A DNA stretch of 64,000 bases, from positions 248,001 to 312,000 of the forward strand of contig CP053156.1 of the NCBI GenBank assembly GCA_014607495.2, given 5' to 3'. Made by a program: the position numbers and the translations under genes. Shown piece by piece: positions 45,342 to 58,048 of the stretch. Numbering within the stretch: position 1 is the stretch's first letter; each line of letters starts with the position of its first letter. The DNA is from Carposina sasakii (lineage: Eukaryota; Arthropoda; Insecta; Lepidoptera; Carposinidae). The notes beneath the pieces are model-generated. The model had not been told where the DNA came from. It saw only the letters and a list, made by a program, of their open reading frames with translations, and searched no databases.

Positions 45342-46533
45342 ATGGATTTCAACATCGCCTCTATCAAAAATTTAATTCTACTGCTATGCTTCACAAGTGT
45401 TAAAAACTATACGCGGTCGTTAGACGATAACACAGTTTGCTGATTTAGATTCGGGACAGCTGATCAAAAAGTTCGGTTATGATTACGAGAGACATTTAGT
45501 GCAAACAGAAGATGGATATCTAGTGAGTTTGTTCCGGTTACCCAAAAAGGGACCTCCAGTGTTGCTAGTGCACGGGATCGGCGATAGTTCCGACAGTTGG
45601 GTGATTTTGGGACCGAATAAATCACTATCGTTTCAGTTAGTGGAATCCGGATTCGATGTGTGGATGTTCAACGCACGTGGAAATAAATACAGCAAAGGAC
45701 ACACCGCCGGTTTGGGTGACAATGATGAGGCATACTGGAACTTTAGCTTTCAAGAAATGGGCACTCAAGACTTACCGGCTACTATAGACCACATTTTATC
45801 GAAAACATCCTATTCCAAACTGTCGTATGTCGGATTTTCTCAAGGGACTACGATTTTCCTGGTAATGGCAAGCACTCGACCGGAGTACAATGAAAAAATA
45901 AAAAAAGCTGTGCTACTAGCACCCGTAGCATGGGTGAATCATCTTACGCACCCTTTAATAAGCATGCTAAGTCCAAACATTTATATTGTAGCCCCTCTGT
46001 TCCACAAAGTTGGCCTGCATGCATTATTTGCTAACGATCCAGCGAAAAATAAACTCCATGCAGCGATTTGTAGAGAAGGCGCACTACAGAAACTGTTCTG
46101 TGATATTGAGTTCTATCTAAACTACGGTATCCGGCAGACGAAGAATTTAGAAAATTACCCTGCAGTCGCCAGCCACATCCCAGCGGGGACTTCGACAAAT
46201 ACGTTCGCGCATTTCATTCAAGAGCATAAGAGCAAGCGATTTCAGCGATTTAGCTACGGGTGGAAGAAAAATTTGTTCGTGTATGGATCCTTGGAGCCGC
46301 CGGAGTTTGACGTGTCCCGTATTACAGTGCCTTTGACCATTTTTAGTAGTGGCGCGGACTGGTTCAGTAACCCAGGTGATGTGCAGATCCTAAGAAGTAG
46401 ATTGCCCAATATAGTTAAGTATGTAGAGTTTAATAAATCTTTGGACTTTACGCATATAGAATTTGTTTACGGAACAAGGGTTGTTAGTTTGGTGAATAAA
46501 CCTGTCTTGAATATTTTGTTAGGAGATACCTAA
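45342..46533 (+). CDS. Acid lipase (lipase 1/3-like), frameshifted, intronless
   Basis: An ATG at 45342 opens a signal-peptide-like stretch (LILLLCFTSV) that meets a stop at 45441. From 45433, one frame over, FADLDSGQLIKKFGYDYE starts a complete lipase body to the stop at 46531. The alpha/beta-hydrolase body has LLVHGIGDSSDSWV, the FNARGN block typical of lysosomal acid-lipase relatives, and the nucleophile elbow VGFSQG. It also has a likely catalytic Asp in SSGADWFSNPGDV and the His in FTHIEFVYG. All three catalytic residues are present, so only the signal peptide junction is broken. The expected role is secreted or lysosomal neutral lipid hydrolysis. The shift may be a sequencing error, a pseudogene lesion or an unseen tiny intron; the only candidate would be about 39 bp, too short to trust. 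Confidence 0.85.
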
Positions 46534-49500
46534 TTGTAATTATATATTTACAGTTGATTCTGTTCTGTGTAATCTGTGATATTTATTAATGAGTGGTTCA
46601 GAGGGATGAAGTATTTTAATAAATATAGGTACAATGAGAAACAAAATACAATTTAATTTAAATATTAATTTGGTTATTATAATTTGTAGGACTGCACGCA
46701 GTATGAAGGAACTTAAGTAAACAAAAATAACATAAAGATGTACCTATAGTACCTACCTACAGTACAGGCTCCTGAAGGTAGGTACATACATGTTTTATGA
46801 CCATGGATTGCGTGTCCGAGCCCCCGGGATCAAGTTGTCAACTGTTCTGATTTCGCTCTGGACTTCCTGTTATTACACAAATAAATAACGTATTTGGTTA
46901 ATGTAACGAAAGTACCCCTATAATGGAAAATGGACGGACGTAGAGGATGCCAGTCATGATTAGTTTCTTATTTATTTACCTTAGAATTACAAGTCCCATT
47001 ACGACACCTACTTACTGTACTAAGTAGGTATATCATACCTAAGTATAAGTAGATACGTTGTAAAAATTAAAGTGTCAAGTACTTTTATCTATCTATACTT
47101 AAATTATAAAGTTTGTTTGAACGCGCTAAACTCAAGTACTACTGGTCCTATTTGAAAAATTACCCATTTATCCAGGAGCGAAGTAGATACGTGTTTATCA
47201 CTCTGACGCCGGAACCGAAAAATTGTATGGTATACAGAGATAAAATTTTAAGTCTACACAAGGTTTACCTTAAGCACAGAATAACTAACAGTAATAGTGC
47301 TTCTTGATAGAAAACTAAACCATACGGTAGTACTATGTTAATATCAGATTTCATAAGTGACTACTACATTATAGTTACTTTTTGTTACGTTGTTCTTTAA
47401 ATAGGTTTACAGGTGTAACATGGGTCTAATTTGCACACTTCTGCACATCCTCTTTGGAGTGGCTAACCTGGGAAGTTGAGACTGCAGTGTAAATTATTAA
47501 GTTTTCGGTGGTAGAGTCTAGAGCGATAATTAAAACAGGCAATATAAAATACATTAAGTACATTGAAAACATTTGGTTTTCTCATACATAAATATTTATT
47601 ATCTCTGTGTATTATCTTTATTGTGACGTGTTATTTGAAGAGGAATGTTCCCCGCGTAGATGTGTTTACAAACACTTTTAGATAAAGTGTCAGTCCGCAA
47701 GAGATAATTACATAAAAATATTTATTAGGTTCCTAACTAAGATAATGATAAAAGCGAGATTCACATTTAAATCTAGTTTTAAAGTAATAATAAAACATCG
47801 CAATACATTATAAAAGAATTAAAAGATCCTCTTAAGTAGGTAAGATCATTTATATCTACATTAATTAAGTATATTAATAATTATCGTCTACATTTGATCA
47901 TGAATAACCTTATGCATCAATTATGTATTACAATGAGTGTAGTTCACAGACACGAAAGTCTAATTAAATATAGGCCACAGGGCGTAGCGGCACTCGCGTA
48001 TCGATGGCGTGGACTCTGCGTCACAGTCCTCGGATGGAGGAATGACGTAACGTTCGGGCTCTAGCAGTTTTATCAGTTGATCCAAGTGGGATTTTATCTA
48101 TTTGTATGAAGCAACGACCGCATTATAATAATGTTAGGTTAGGTTAGCATAGGTAATATTACATTCTTACCCAGTTCCATGGCTATGTTTTCGCTTAAGT
48201 GTCTCGTTATACATTCTTCTATTGTAAACTAAGGTACTTATTTACATTGTTGTGCAAATTGTTGTTTGTACCCACCATTATTATTTACACTCTGCTACTG
48301 GCAGCTAAGTTACCTCACCTTGGCATTTGGATATGCAATTGGTGGACCTTGTGACGTATCCAAATATTTGTATCTACTTAGAATTACAAATTGTCAAAAG
48401 TGATATGTCTCGAATGCAATTTTATCTAATTGAATTATTGATTGTTACTTACTACCTATCTACACACTAGTTCAGCAGAAATGAAGTGCTTACGTACCAT
48501 TTTTTGAAATGAATTGCGACTAAAAATAAAAAAAACTAGTAAAAAAATAAAGTCTCTATTTAATTTTTATACTCGTTGTTCTTGCCGTAACCGTCCTCAA
48601 AAATATGAAATAAATATAAAATTTTTGCTATTCACCTTAAGGACACTTACATACATACATATACATATTTTTTCCATAAAACCAAATAATACTCAGGTCT
48701 ATAGAATATCTGTGGTGAGAATGGTGAGAGAGTAGCTGTCGACGATCGCCCAGGTAGTCCTGTTCATTAACTAGACAAAGCCGAGTGTTTTCAACGTTAA
48801 ATTGAGTGGAGCGAGCCAATTCGAGCTGTGCGCCTGTTCGCGACACCGGTCAGAGATTTTTAATTTTTGGCCCGCGCTACCTACCTGGGTACTTGTTTGT
48901 TTTACTTTTCGGATGCCGGATGACTGGACAGATTTTAATTACAAACAATCGATTGGAAAGTATTTTGGGTTGACGACCTTTTATTGCTAATTTATACCTT
49001 GATTCGTTAGATTTAACTCTACATCAGCTACTAAACCATAACTATCTTTAGATAGATCTCACAAAGAGTATCTAGACCTAGAGACTAGACTAAAACTTAT
49101 CCTAATCAGCTTTGGTTTTTAAAAGGCTATAATAAACGTCGATTATACACAATAACACACTAGTAAAGGTGAAAGATCAATGCTCTGCATTACCTACTTA
49201 AACTTTAAACAACATTGACATCCACAAAACATTTCACGTTGGTAGTTGTTCTTTCCTGTATCAAGTTCCTGATTGCCTTGTGGGTGTAAAGGTAAACAAA
49301 AATACATGCTGTACATAATGGATGAGAAAATTGATATTTTTTTAAATAACATACAATGATACAACGTATAAACGATGGACAATTTATATTTTAGACTCGG
49401 TACATTTATTTAATAGTGTACATACCCATAAGGATTTATGAGTAAAACGGTGTATAAAAGGTAAGTACTTACTTAAAAAGAAACTTTATGACCATAGCTA

Positions 49501-49549
49501 TATGTAAAGGAAATTGTATTAGGCGTTACAATTCGGAAGTTCAAACATT
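46534..49549. other. No gene recognised (3 kb)
   Basis: Intergenic DNA after the lipase, with AATAAATAT near 46617 as its likely poly(A) signal. It has one Helitron fragment at 47091-47175 and otherwise nothing that I can identify on either strand. Confidence 0.5.
47091..47175 (+). mobile_element. Helitron-like 5' fragment, family 1
   Basis: TCTATACTTAAATTATAAAG followed by GTTTGTTTGAACGCGCTAA and the CTACTGGTC block. The rest of the element is missing. Confidence 0.55.
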
Positions 49550-50047
49550 CACTATGGGTGCGCCCACCAACGGGCCCTATAATATAAATAAAATTTGATT
49601 TCGGAATAGTGCGATGTATTATCTTGCATGCTGAGTGCTCGGATCTGGTTTCTTGTGGTGATTGTAGGTAGCGCAAGTGCTTGTTTTCGCAGTAATGAGT
49701 TATCAGCAGAGGTCGGAATTAGGTAGAGTCATTTATGTACTTGCATCGAAATGTTGATATTAATGTGGACCTTCCCAGGATTTCTAATGGACAATCCCGT
49801 GTGGCCAACAATATTACAAATAAATAATAATAAAACCCCCAGAGATAGACAAATAAAACAAAGATAATTAACATGAAATTTCTGCTCTTTAAAATTAATA
49901 CCGGAATTTGAGGCATATCCACTTTATTCTTTCGCTGTATGAAATCAGTGCAAGTACATAAATGACTCTACCTAATTCCGACCTCTGGTTATCAGATACG
50001 AGGGTCAGTGGAGGGTGTAGGGCTCGGTGGTGGGCGCACCCTTAGTG
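49550..50047. mobile_element. Inverted-repeat element with CACTA ends
   Basis: CACTATGGGTGCGCCCACCA at the left and the inverted TGGTGGGCGCACCCTTAGTG at the right match over about 35 bp. The tips CACTA/TAGTG recall CACTA elements, but no target duplication is clear. It carries a younger hAT MITE inside (49707-49987). Confidence 0.7.
49707..49987. mobile_element. hAT MITE with perfect 37-bp inverted ends
   Basis: CAGAGGTCGGAATTAGGTAG and its exact complement close a 281-bp unit; the arms match over about 37 bp. A perfect 8-bp duplication GTTATCAG lies at 49699-49706 and 49988-49995. The high arm identity suggests a recent insertion. Confidence 0.92.
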
Positions 50048-52003
50048 AATACCTATATATGTGTGAACTAAACTACTATGTAACAGTTAATAGATATATT
50101 AAAATAACATTGTATATATTTGTCCATTCATATTGCTGTTTCTATACCACCCAAAATAAGCCTCAATCCTTAACACTAGTACATACTAAGTACCTCAGTA
50201 TAGCGCTATTTATTAGTCTTTTTTATTGTTAACTGTCACAAAGCAATAAAATATTCTTTATAATGGTTCTCGAAAAGTTCTAGAAATGTGATAGAAAAGG
50301 TGTATAGCGTATCTATCTAGTAGTTAAGTACCACTATATAAATACTAGATATAAAAATATAGACAATTTGTTACCAGTAACATTCTAGTAAATCTACAGT
50401 TGATTTATCTTAGTTTAAATGTGGTAACTAAAGCTGAATAATGATTATGATTTACAATGTTATTATTATCTAGGTAATCTTGGTGAATAAAACTATCCTT
50501 TTAGGTTTTAACTTATCACAACGCGTGCGCTGAACGGTATGGTCAAGTTACGAGTACTTTACACCCTGTATTGCTGTTTGCTGTAACTCCGACTGCTTTG
50601 TCTACAATAAAAATGATATTGCATGACTAGTGGACGCCCGCTACTCCGTCCGCGTAGATTGCAGAAAAAGTAAAATGCCGATATTATCCGGGATAAGAAA
50701 AAATCTCGGGATAAAAAGTAGCCTATATGTTAAGTGGGACCTGTCACAACATATTCCTGAAAACTGCATCGAAATCGGTTTAGCCGTTTCTGATTAGCGT
50801 GCACAAACATCGATCCGTTACAATTTTATTATAGATATGTTTATAATATATATATATAGATAGAAGATAGGGCGCTGTCAAATTAATTTCTTGATATTCA
50901 TGGAAATAGCTACTGGCTAATAATAATTATGTCTTTTGTTGCAACATTCATATTCAAAAGTACCAGCTCCGTATAATGTACTTACTTGTAGAATACTCTA
51001 ATTTCCCACAGCATTACCGTGAATCAATATAGAGTTAACCTTATTATTTCATATTTTGAAATTAGTTTTTATTAAAGATAATACATATAACTTTTGCGTC
51101 TCCCACACACAGAGTACTTATATATCAAGTTTCTTATAAACTGGCACAGGGAATTGGTAAACTCTAATCATACAGCCAAATCACTGCTGTACAGTAGGTA
51201 CTCATGTAGGTAGGTGTATCTACTCCATGCGATTGAAACAAATGAATACTGAAATCTGACGTTATCTACAAACGTATATAGACTTCCACCTGTTCATTGA
51301 AATATGGAGTCCGGACAGGGCGAATTTGACGAACGAGTTTCGCTTGTTTTAAAAAAAATCGACGAGGGGTTTTTTGTGAGAGCCCGAATAGCAGACACGG
51401 TGTAGGGCTCGAATGTTTCAGGATCACAGGTGTAGAGGGTACACCTTATATTTGTTTAGTAAACAATCAGAAACTTTGGGACACAATAATGACCGCTTGC
51501 AATTTTGTACATAGATAAGTACGAGTAGGTACTAATTGACTGTCCTGTGCTGAAACAGGGTTTTACTAGAAACATCAGTTACATCTCCTTCCGTGCATGT
51601 ATGCAACTTGGGTATTCTCTCAGGCGATGAGTTAGCGACATGTCACCGATAAATTTACATCTGTCTCCGTAATGCTACAAAAGTGGCTGTATGATCTCCT
51701 TTATGATCCTGCAGTTCTGGTTATCCTATTTCGGTAGTAGCCATGTGTATGTATACTAATCAAGTAACTAATTAACTAGGTATTAGGAACAAAAAGGGAA
51801 GTGTGTAAATATTTATTTATTTATTTATATCTAAATCAGTAACACTATGACTGTTCTTTATAGGTACATCGAATTTGTCCGATCCGATAATCCAAATTTT
51901 CGTAGTTGTTATTAATGGAACCACGAAAAATATCAATGCTGCAATTGTGCAACTGATACGAATCATTATAGGGGGTCTGTCTGATTTCAGATTTTCCAAC
52001 TTT
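50048..52003. other. Mostly featureless; one Helitron copy
   Basis: Apart from the family-2 Helitron at 50626-50842 nothing is supported. A minus-strand frame at 51817-52014 encodes one hydrophobic segment but has no splice partner or family resemblance. Confidence 0.45.
50626..50842 (-). mobile_element. Helitron-like element, family 2, reverse
   Basis: In the minus sense it ends GTCCACTAGT after a CGCGGACGGAGTAGCGGGC hairpin-capable block, and the body matches 4049-4244 (CAGGTCCCACTTAACATATA). Confidence 0.7.
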
Positions 52004-52119
52004 GGGGTAAGCACGAACCTTTTTACGCGGCGTAACGCTAGCGACTCGCTAGCAAAATTTATGTGATTTGACAGTTTGACGATAGCTTTACGGACTATCG
52101 AGAGGTTCGTGCTTACCCC
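52004..52119. mobile_element. MITE (GGGGTAAGCACG ends), copy 2
   Basis: GGGGTAAGCACGAACCTTTT and the inverted AGGTTCGTGCTTACCCC enclose a body like 40667-40767, with extra CGACTCGCTAGC and ATAGCTTTA segments. Confidence 0.8.
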
Positions 52120-52171
52120 TCTGAACTGTTACAGATAAAGGCATCAGAGTGATAAACATGATAAAGGAGAA

Positions 52172-52965
52172 AAAAGCGGGTGGGGCTGTGTCGGAGCACA
52201 CGGCCGTTGGTTTTAACGTGAAACGTCTATGTTAGCGAATCGCTTTTAAAGTAAAAGATTGAAATGAAAACAAGATGGACGCTGTTTTAAGTATTTTAAT
52301 AAAAAAAGAACAGGTACGTAATAGAAACATAAAATACATAGCAAATGTTTATATATTTATTGTCACTTTCTGGTTATTTTAAATAGCAGCCGCCCACGAC
52401 TTCGTCCGCGTGAGGGGGCGTTGTACCCGTGCGAAGCCGGGCAGGTTGTTGTATAGACTGTAGCCTTCCTTGGTAAATGGGCTATCTAACACTGAAAGAA
52501 TTTTTCAAATCAGACCAGTAGTTCCTGAGATTAGCGCGTTCAAACAAACAAACAAACAAACTCTTCAGCTTTATAATATTAGTATAGATATAAATACTGT
52601 CCAAATTACACTTATTTTTGTATAAATCAATCGGTTCAAATAAACTTGACAAACACACGAAAGAATCACCACGCTATAAAGTCGGAGTCACGAGTTACAC
52701 TGAATAGAAACAAGCGTGAGCGCCGGTTTCGCACAGTTATCGCAGTATCCCTCCCCCGCCGCCCCGCTTGACCCCGACACGAACTCAATGTCATAACAGC
52801 GAGCTGACTATATAAGTGAAATATTTACACCACATTTTTGTTTCTAAGACCAATAGTTTTTTAATTATTAAGGTACGATGATATAGACCTTTTCGTTACG
52901 GTCCAGTTTTTAAACCTGGTACCCGTATGTGTCGGCGCGATTTTAAAGACGTTTCACGTCAAAAA
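52172..52965. mobile_element. 0.8-kb inverted-repeat element with nested Helitron, copy B
   Basis: Near-identical to 11410-12203, with only scattered substitutions seen (for example GCGTGAG against GCGCGAG). It holds the same reversed family-1 Helitron (52386-52590). Left and right flanks differ from copy A, so the homology borders define a mobile unit. Confidence 0.75.
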
Positions 52966-53806
52966 CACGTCAAACATTATTTTAAAATAGAATCTATCGG
53001 AACTAGGGTATTGGCTGGGTGCGCGATGAGAGCGCCAACTATCAGTTACAACTTGGGCGGACTTTGAAATGTCAAATGGCTGGCTGTCGTTAAGAAAAGT
53101 TAGTAAACAAACAATTAATTTAAATTAAACACTGTAATTTACGTATTACGTATTGAATATAATCAATCATGTAAATCTGTAGCGTAGATAATAACGTTGG
53201 CATTTTTTATTTTCCGTCTGAAAGGGCACTATTTGTTTATTTTAATATAAGTATTTAGACAATGCAAATGACATACAAGTGAATGAGTGAGAGACCGCCA
53301 GCAGACCGTCATCTATATACGGGAGTATTAGATGAATTGCATTATATTTAGCGCAGGCGTTCATACTTCCATCAAGGTGTATGCAGTTGAAATATTCTTG
53401 GGACGTAACTAGGTGTTCTTTTCATTAGCTTTCTCGCCTCCAATGAAGTAACGTTCTACTTCCAACAACATACAAAATTTAATAAGTATTATAAATGTTG
53501 TTCATAGGTTAGCTTACTTACTTTTTCCCCTTTACAGCGATTATCCATTTCATAATTTCTCTTTTGTAACTCGATTGTGGAAATTTATATTTATATAATT
53601 TACCCTTGGAATTTACCATTATTCTTGCAGTTAACTACGCAGCAGGTATGGTGACCCATGTTTATTTATATTCCGCTATAGTAAAAAGCGACAGATGGTC
53701 CTTCGAGTTTTCCGTTTTTGGCCACCGCGGGCGCTGCTATCGATTCGTGGTTCCCTAACCTCCTGCTTTGCACCCAGCGAGGAATAAGATTGTTTTTCCT
53801 CTATGG
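52966..53806. other. No gene recognised
   Basis: Unassigned AT-rich sequence. No repeat match was found within the window. Confidence 0.45.
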
Positions 53807-53991
53807 CAGAGGCTTGCAAACTTATTTCGTCTAAAGGCCACTTTGAAAATCAGTAGCGCCCCCCATTTTTATTTCACCTTAAAAATGTTAATAGAATATT
53901 AGTTGCGCTATTTTTTCTGGGGCCTTAACTGCCCCTTTCTAGGCCTCCAACGCCCACGAGGGGGCGTTATCGCCCACTTTGGGAAAGACTG
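53807..53991. mobile_element. Short hAT element with target duplication
   Basis: The ends CAGAGGCTTGCAAACTT and CACTTTGGGAAAGACTG are imperfect inverted repeats of the CAG-nn-TTCCCAAA hAT kind. An exact 8-bp duplication CTCTATGG lies at 53799-53806 and 53992-53999. It is 185 bp, with no coding region. Confidence 0.85.
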
Positions 53992-54198
53992 CTCTATGGT
54001 ATGTATAGTATATGCGCTTAAGTAAACTGTGTTTTGTACTATACAGTAGATATTTATTTATTTATTAAATCAACAGTTTAGTTAAGATACAAGGTGGACA
54101 GGAGTACAAGATAGTATTTTGTATCAAAATTCCAAGCTTGCACAACTTTTATAAGAAATGAAGTAAAATTATTTAAACATAATTTTAATATGTATTTA

Positions 54199-55292
54199 TC
54201 TATACTAATATTATAAAGAGGTAAACTAAGTTTGTTTGCTTGTTTGTTTGTTTTTTTGCAGCGAATAGGCTCCGAAACTACTGAACCGATTTAAAAAATT
54301 CTTTCACCGTTAGAATCCTTATTGGACCCGGATGAACATAGGCTATAGGGTTTCGCATAATTTCCTCTGGGATGGAATAAATATGAATTAAATAAAAAAA
54401 AAATTCCATTTGACGCATGGAGGTATAAGTTTGAAATATAGTATAACAAGTCCACAGAAAGAGTCATCAATGACAGATGTATTTTTTATTTTTTTGATTT
54501 ATGGCCTCATAACATGTGTCAGGCACAATAATTCCGCCAATGTCACGTAGAGGACAGATGTATTCCGGGTAGTAAAGCAAAAACGAGTCAAAAATCGCAC
54601 ATCTTCCGCTCATCTTACCCACCGATTGTTGCCAAATCGATAAATATTATCAGTTTTTAGATACAGTAAATAGGTTGTAAAAATTAGACATACCTACTAA
54701 AAAGTTGCTTCAAAAGTGTGCGTGATCACGGGTTTTACCGAAATTTCCACTGTACCGGATCAAAAGCTTATTCAATAAGTATAAAAATAAACCGTTTGAC
54801 GTACACAGATGAAATTTAGTGTGTATGTTTGTTAGGAGGTGTAAAAGACCATTAAGAACGGGTTTCCCGAAATTCCCATGGGAATGGCACAAACAGGAAT
54901 TTTTAAGAAAACCTATGAAGTTGAAATCGAAAACGTATGTCCACCAGGGACTGCTAGGGAGCACAAAAAACGGATTTTCCGGAACTGGACAAGCAGGAAT
55001 TCCTAATTGTAATGAAAACCGTTTGACACAATATAATGATGAAATTTGGTAGGGAGTGTGAGGAGGCACTGAGAACGTATTTCTCGAAATTTCCACCTGA
55101 ATGGGACAAACGTGAATTCCAATTTTACGCAAACCACTTGACACATAATGATGAAATATGACAGGTATATTCGGTAGGGAGTGTAAGGAAGCACTGAGGA
55201 CATATTTCCCGAAATTCCCACGGGAACGGGTCAAACGGGAATTCCAAATGTTAGAGGATGTGTACCGAAGCGAAGCGAGGGCGGGTCACTAG
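54199..55292 (+). mobile_element. Helitron, family 3, between A and T
   Basis: Starts TCTATACTAATATTATAAAG with a host A before it, and ends CACTAG with a host T after it, the canonical A/T Helitron insertion. The interior has imperfect tandem units with GGGAATTCC and CCCGAAATTCCCA phrases like those of 9832-10536. The last 30 bp contain CCGAAGCGAAGCGAGGGCGG. Minus-strand frames across it come from the tandem repeats. Confidence 0.8.
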
Positions 55293-55343
55293 TGTATTAT
55301 ATGTATATTATAATACTATAGCGTGGGGATCTATTAGCAAGTA

Positions 55344-55983
55344 TACAGGGTAATTTTTGGTCGATAACGTTTCTGAAAACTATGGAATTTCCTCATTAGG
55401 TAACACGATCATTTTTCTCCATGGAAGCATGAACTGTCTGGTTTTCAAAATATTAGGGCCCAAAGTTGAGTATACAGGGTGTAACAAAAGGGGTATGTTA
55501 AGCGAAAAGCTATGTAAATAGCCCACTAAAAGGACCCTACCCACGAAATTTCAGACTCGAAATCACATGTTTATTTTTCCAGATAGTATGGAGAATTCCT
55601 AAACAACTAAGGAATGTTCATACAATTTTGGAATAAACATGTGATTTCGATTCTCAAATTTTGGAAATAGGTTCTCTATTGTGGGCTATGTTTTCTGTAC
55701 ATAGTTTTCGCTTAACATACCCTTTCTGTTACACCCTGTAAAGACTGCGTTTTTCTGGATAAATGCAAATTGACGCGTGTAGCAAGATTTTTTCACGAGA
55801 AATAATTATCATTTGACCATGAAAAAACTAGCATAAACACTGGACACTATAAATTTCGCCCAATCAAATAATTTAAAAAAATGTACAACGTTTCCCAGCA
55901 TTTTTTTTTGGCATAAACTTACTTTATTTGATGTTTAGAGTGCGTACCCTTCGTTAAGGGTGGCAACGAAAAAACATCCTGTA
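55344..55983 (+). mobile_element. MITE with TACAGG ends, copy 4, interrupted
   Basis: Begins TACAGGGTAATTTTTGGTCG and ends ACGAAAAAACATCCTGTA. The element is split at 55470 by the palindromic MITE at 55473-55740; the two halves rejoin to match 3453-3743 and 18895-19282. Confidence 0.8.
55473..55740. mobile_element. Palindromic mariner-like MITE, copy 2 (nested)
   Basis: ACAGGGTGTAACAAAAGGGG to CTGTTACACCCTGTA, inserted at a TA inside the TACAGG MITE. Its arms pair along most of their length. Confidence 0.8.
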
Positions 55984-57689
55984 TAAATGATATAAAGGCA
56001 CTTCCCCGAATGGGTAGGTAGGTACGTTAAGAATTCCATAATACCATTAGTTAGTTAGTTCAATATGTTTGAATGGCTTTATTCCGTTACTGTGAAAAAT
56101 TGTAACAATGATTCTCAAATAAGTACATAATTCAGGATTATTCTATTCATAGGTAATTCATAAATACAAATTCTATCAATTGATTTTACAAATTGATAAT
56201 TTGCTATAACAATAACCTAAAATAAAATAAGAACAATACGGGTACCTAAATACAATGTTGCATTGTGACAAATATCAAGTAATAAACTAGAGACCGCCAG
56301 CGACTTTGTCCACGTGAACATATCCTAGCTATGCGTTTTCCTGATGAGAAATCCGTTAGTATTGTTAACATGAAACAAACATCTCTTCTCGCGTTACACT
56401 TTCACATTATAATATGTATTAAATAAGGAGTTATTAATATTAAATAGTAGAATAGGATATGCAAAATGTGGCGAAAGTCGGCAATGACTTAATGATCATC
56501 AACAATAATGGTAATGATCTTCATATACCCCAGGTGTGTGAAAGTTTAGGCCCTGCACACCATAGCTGCACACATACACTGACTGAACGTCATTGTTTTT
56601 CCTACTTTTATTTGAACCGCGTTGGAATCATAGCATGTATTGACGTCATGACAGGTGTGTGACGTGACGTGATGACGTCGCTGGTTGCCGGCGTCCGTCC
56701 CGACTCCCGTCGCGGGCCCTATTTCCGCCTGTCGCGCGACAAACTTGGAAACGGTTATTGTATTTTCATTATAATCCGTGATCGAAATAAAAAAGCGTTT
56801 GTTGAATTTGACGAAACGTGTCCGCTGTGTAACGCTGAGCTTTTTTTGGATTTCTACCAATTTTTTTTAGACGTGGGTGGTTCTAACTAGCTATTACCTA
56901 CTACTAATTTCCACTTCGTGACAGGGATGCTATGGTGCTGTCGCAACGATATGAGAGCAAAAATGGAAATATTAATTTGTAAACTTTATTTTTTCTATAC
57001 ATAGGAATGTTTCAGATGAATATTTACACTAAAATTACACATCTATTTGAAACAAAACATCTTAAAGAAATAACTGCTAATATCCTGCAGAGTGCACTCA
57101 TTTCATGAAATCTAAAATTGGTTGAAAGTCGGTTAAAAACATCCAGTAAGTATATAAGTGTTTAAGTTACGAAGAAATAACTTCCGCACAGTATCTAAAC
57201 TATTTTAACTACTCTTAAGTTCGTAGTCTTCGTCTTGTTTCTAATTAATGAAACTGTAGGTAGAGTCTTTTCTAAGTTGCATCTAGTATTACCTACCTAT
57301 TAAACTTGTAGACGTATTAAGTATTTGGAGGAGGACCTTAAATAATGTACATACTAACTTTATGCTAACAAACATTGTTCGTGGTCGATCTGTCTAGATA
57401 TATCACTGATTTAAGAATACCAAAGGTATTAAGGTTTTAAAAACCAGTAAAGGTTTATGTAAACACTGTTGGCACGAACTATTGTGAGTTGTGTGGAAAT
57501 AAATAAATAAATAAAAAAAATAAATATTGGATACAACCTCCAAAATTTCAGGTCTCTTAGATAGATCAGCGGTTTAGGTTGTGCATTGATTCTCGGTCAT
57601 TTAGGACCGTTAGAAGCATTAATTATGCATAGATAAAGGGTTTATTTTATTTTTCCATTCAGTCCTTGGTCATATGATGATGATGATCT
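55984..57689. other. No gene recognised (1.7 kb)
   Basis: Contains overlapping frames of 60-100 codons on both strands near 56460-56890, including a GC-richer patch at 56640-56740. None has a family resemblance or a splice partner. No repeat was identified. Confidence 0.45.
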
Positions 57690-58017
57690 CCGACCGTATT
57701 TCGGCCAAGGCGACCAATCTCTACGGAGATTGGCCAGGTACGCAGGAGATATTATAGTGCACAAGTGTGTGCGCAAACACAGATGCACTCTCTATTCCGT
57801 TACTCTCATAGTCCGATGGGACGGAAAGCCGACACGACCGGAGAGAGATCAGGCGCAGGACCAACGGTTTTACGTGCTTTCCGAGGTACGAGCTAAGTGA
57901 CAATTTTGCAACATTAAAATATGTACCTGAAATAAATTCATTGATACAGGCCCGGGACTGGGATCGAACTTACGCCTCCCGCTTGGAAGGTGCACGTCTT
58001 AATCACTGGGCTATCAC
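57690..58017 (-). repeat. tRNA-derived SINE, copy 2
   Basis: Minus-sense head with TAGCCCAGTG (A box) and GTTCGATCCC (B box), nearly identical to 36070-36416. The tail reads out into ATGATGATGATG on the plus strand. Confidence 0.8.
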
Positions 58018-58048
58018 ATATCATATCTGCGAATTACAAAAAGTTAGT

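Noticed and set aside
45386..45432. Tiny intron explaining the lipase frame change
   Set aside because: The only GT-AG pair in place would give an intron of about 39 nt, shorter than normal insect introns, and the donor is poor.
51817..52014. Minus-strand membrane-segment frame as an exon
   Set aside because: One hydrophobic stretch only; it begins inside a MITE, has no splice partner and does not match a family that I could justify.
54710..55234. Minus-strand frame of 174 codons
   Set aside because: Covers Helitron tandem repeats (repeated GNFGK and VLPS-type phrases); the same pattern appears at 9891-10169.
56459..56890. Possible small genes on both strands
   Set aside because: No family resemblance, no splice sites linking them, and frames on both strands in one GC-richer patch suggest chance.
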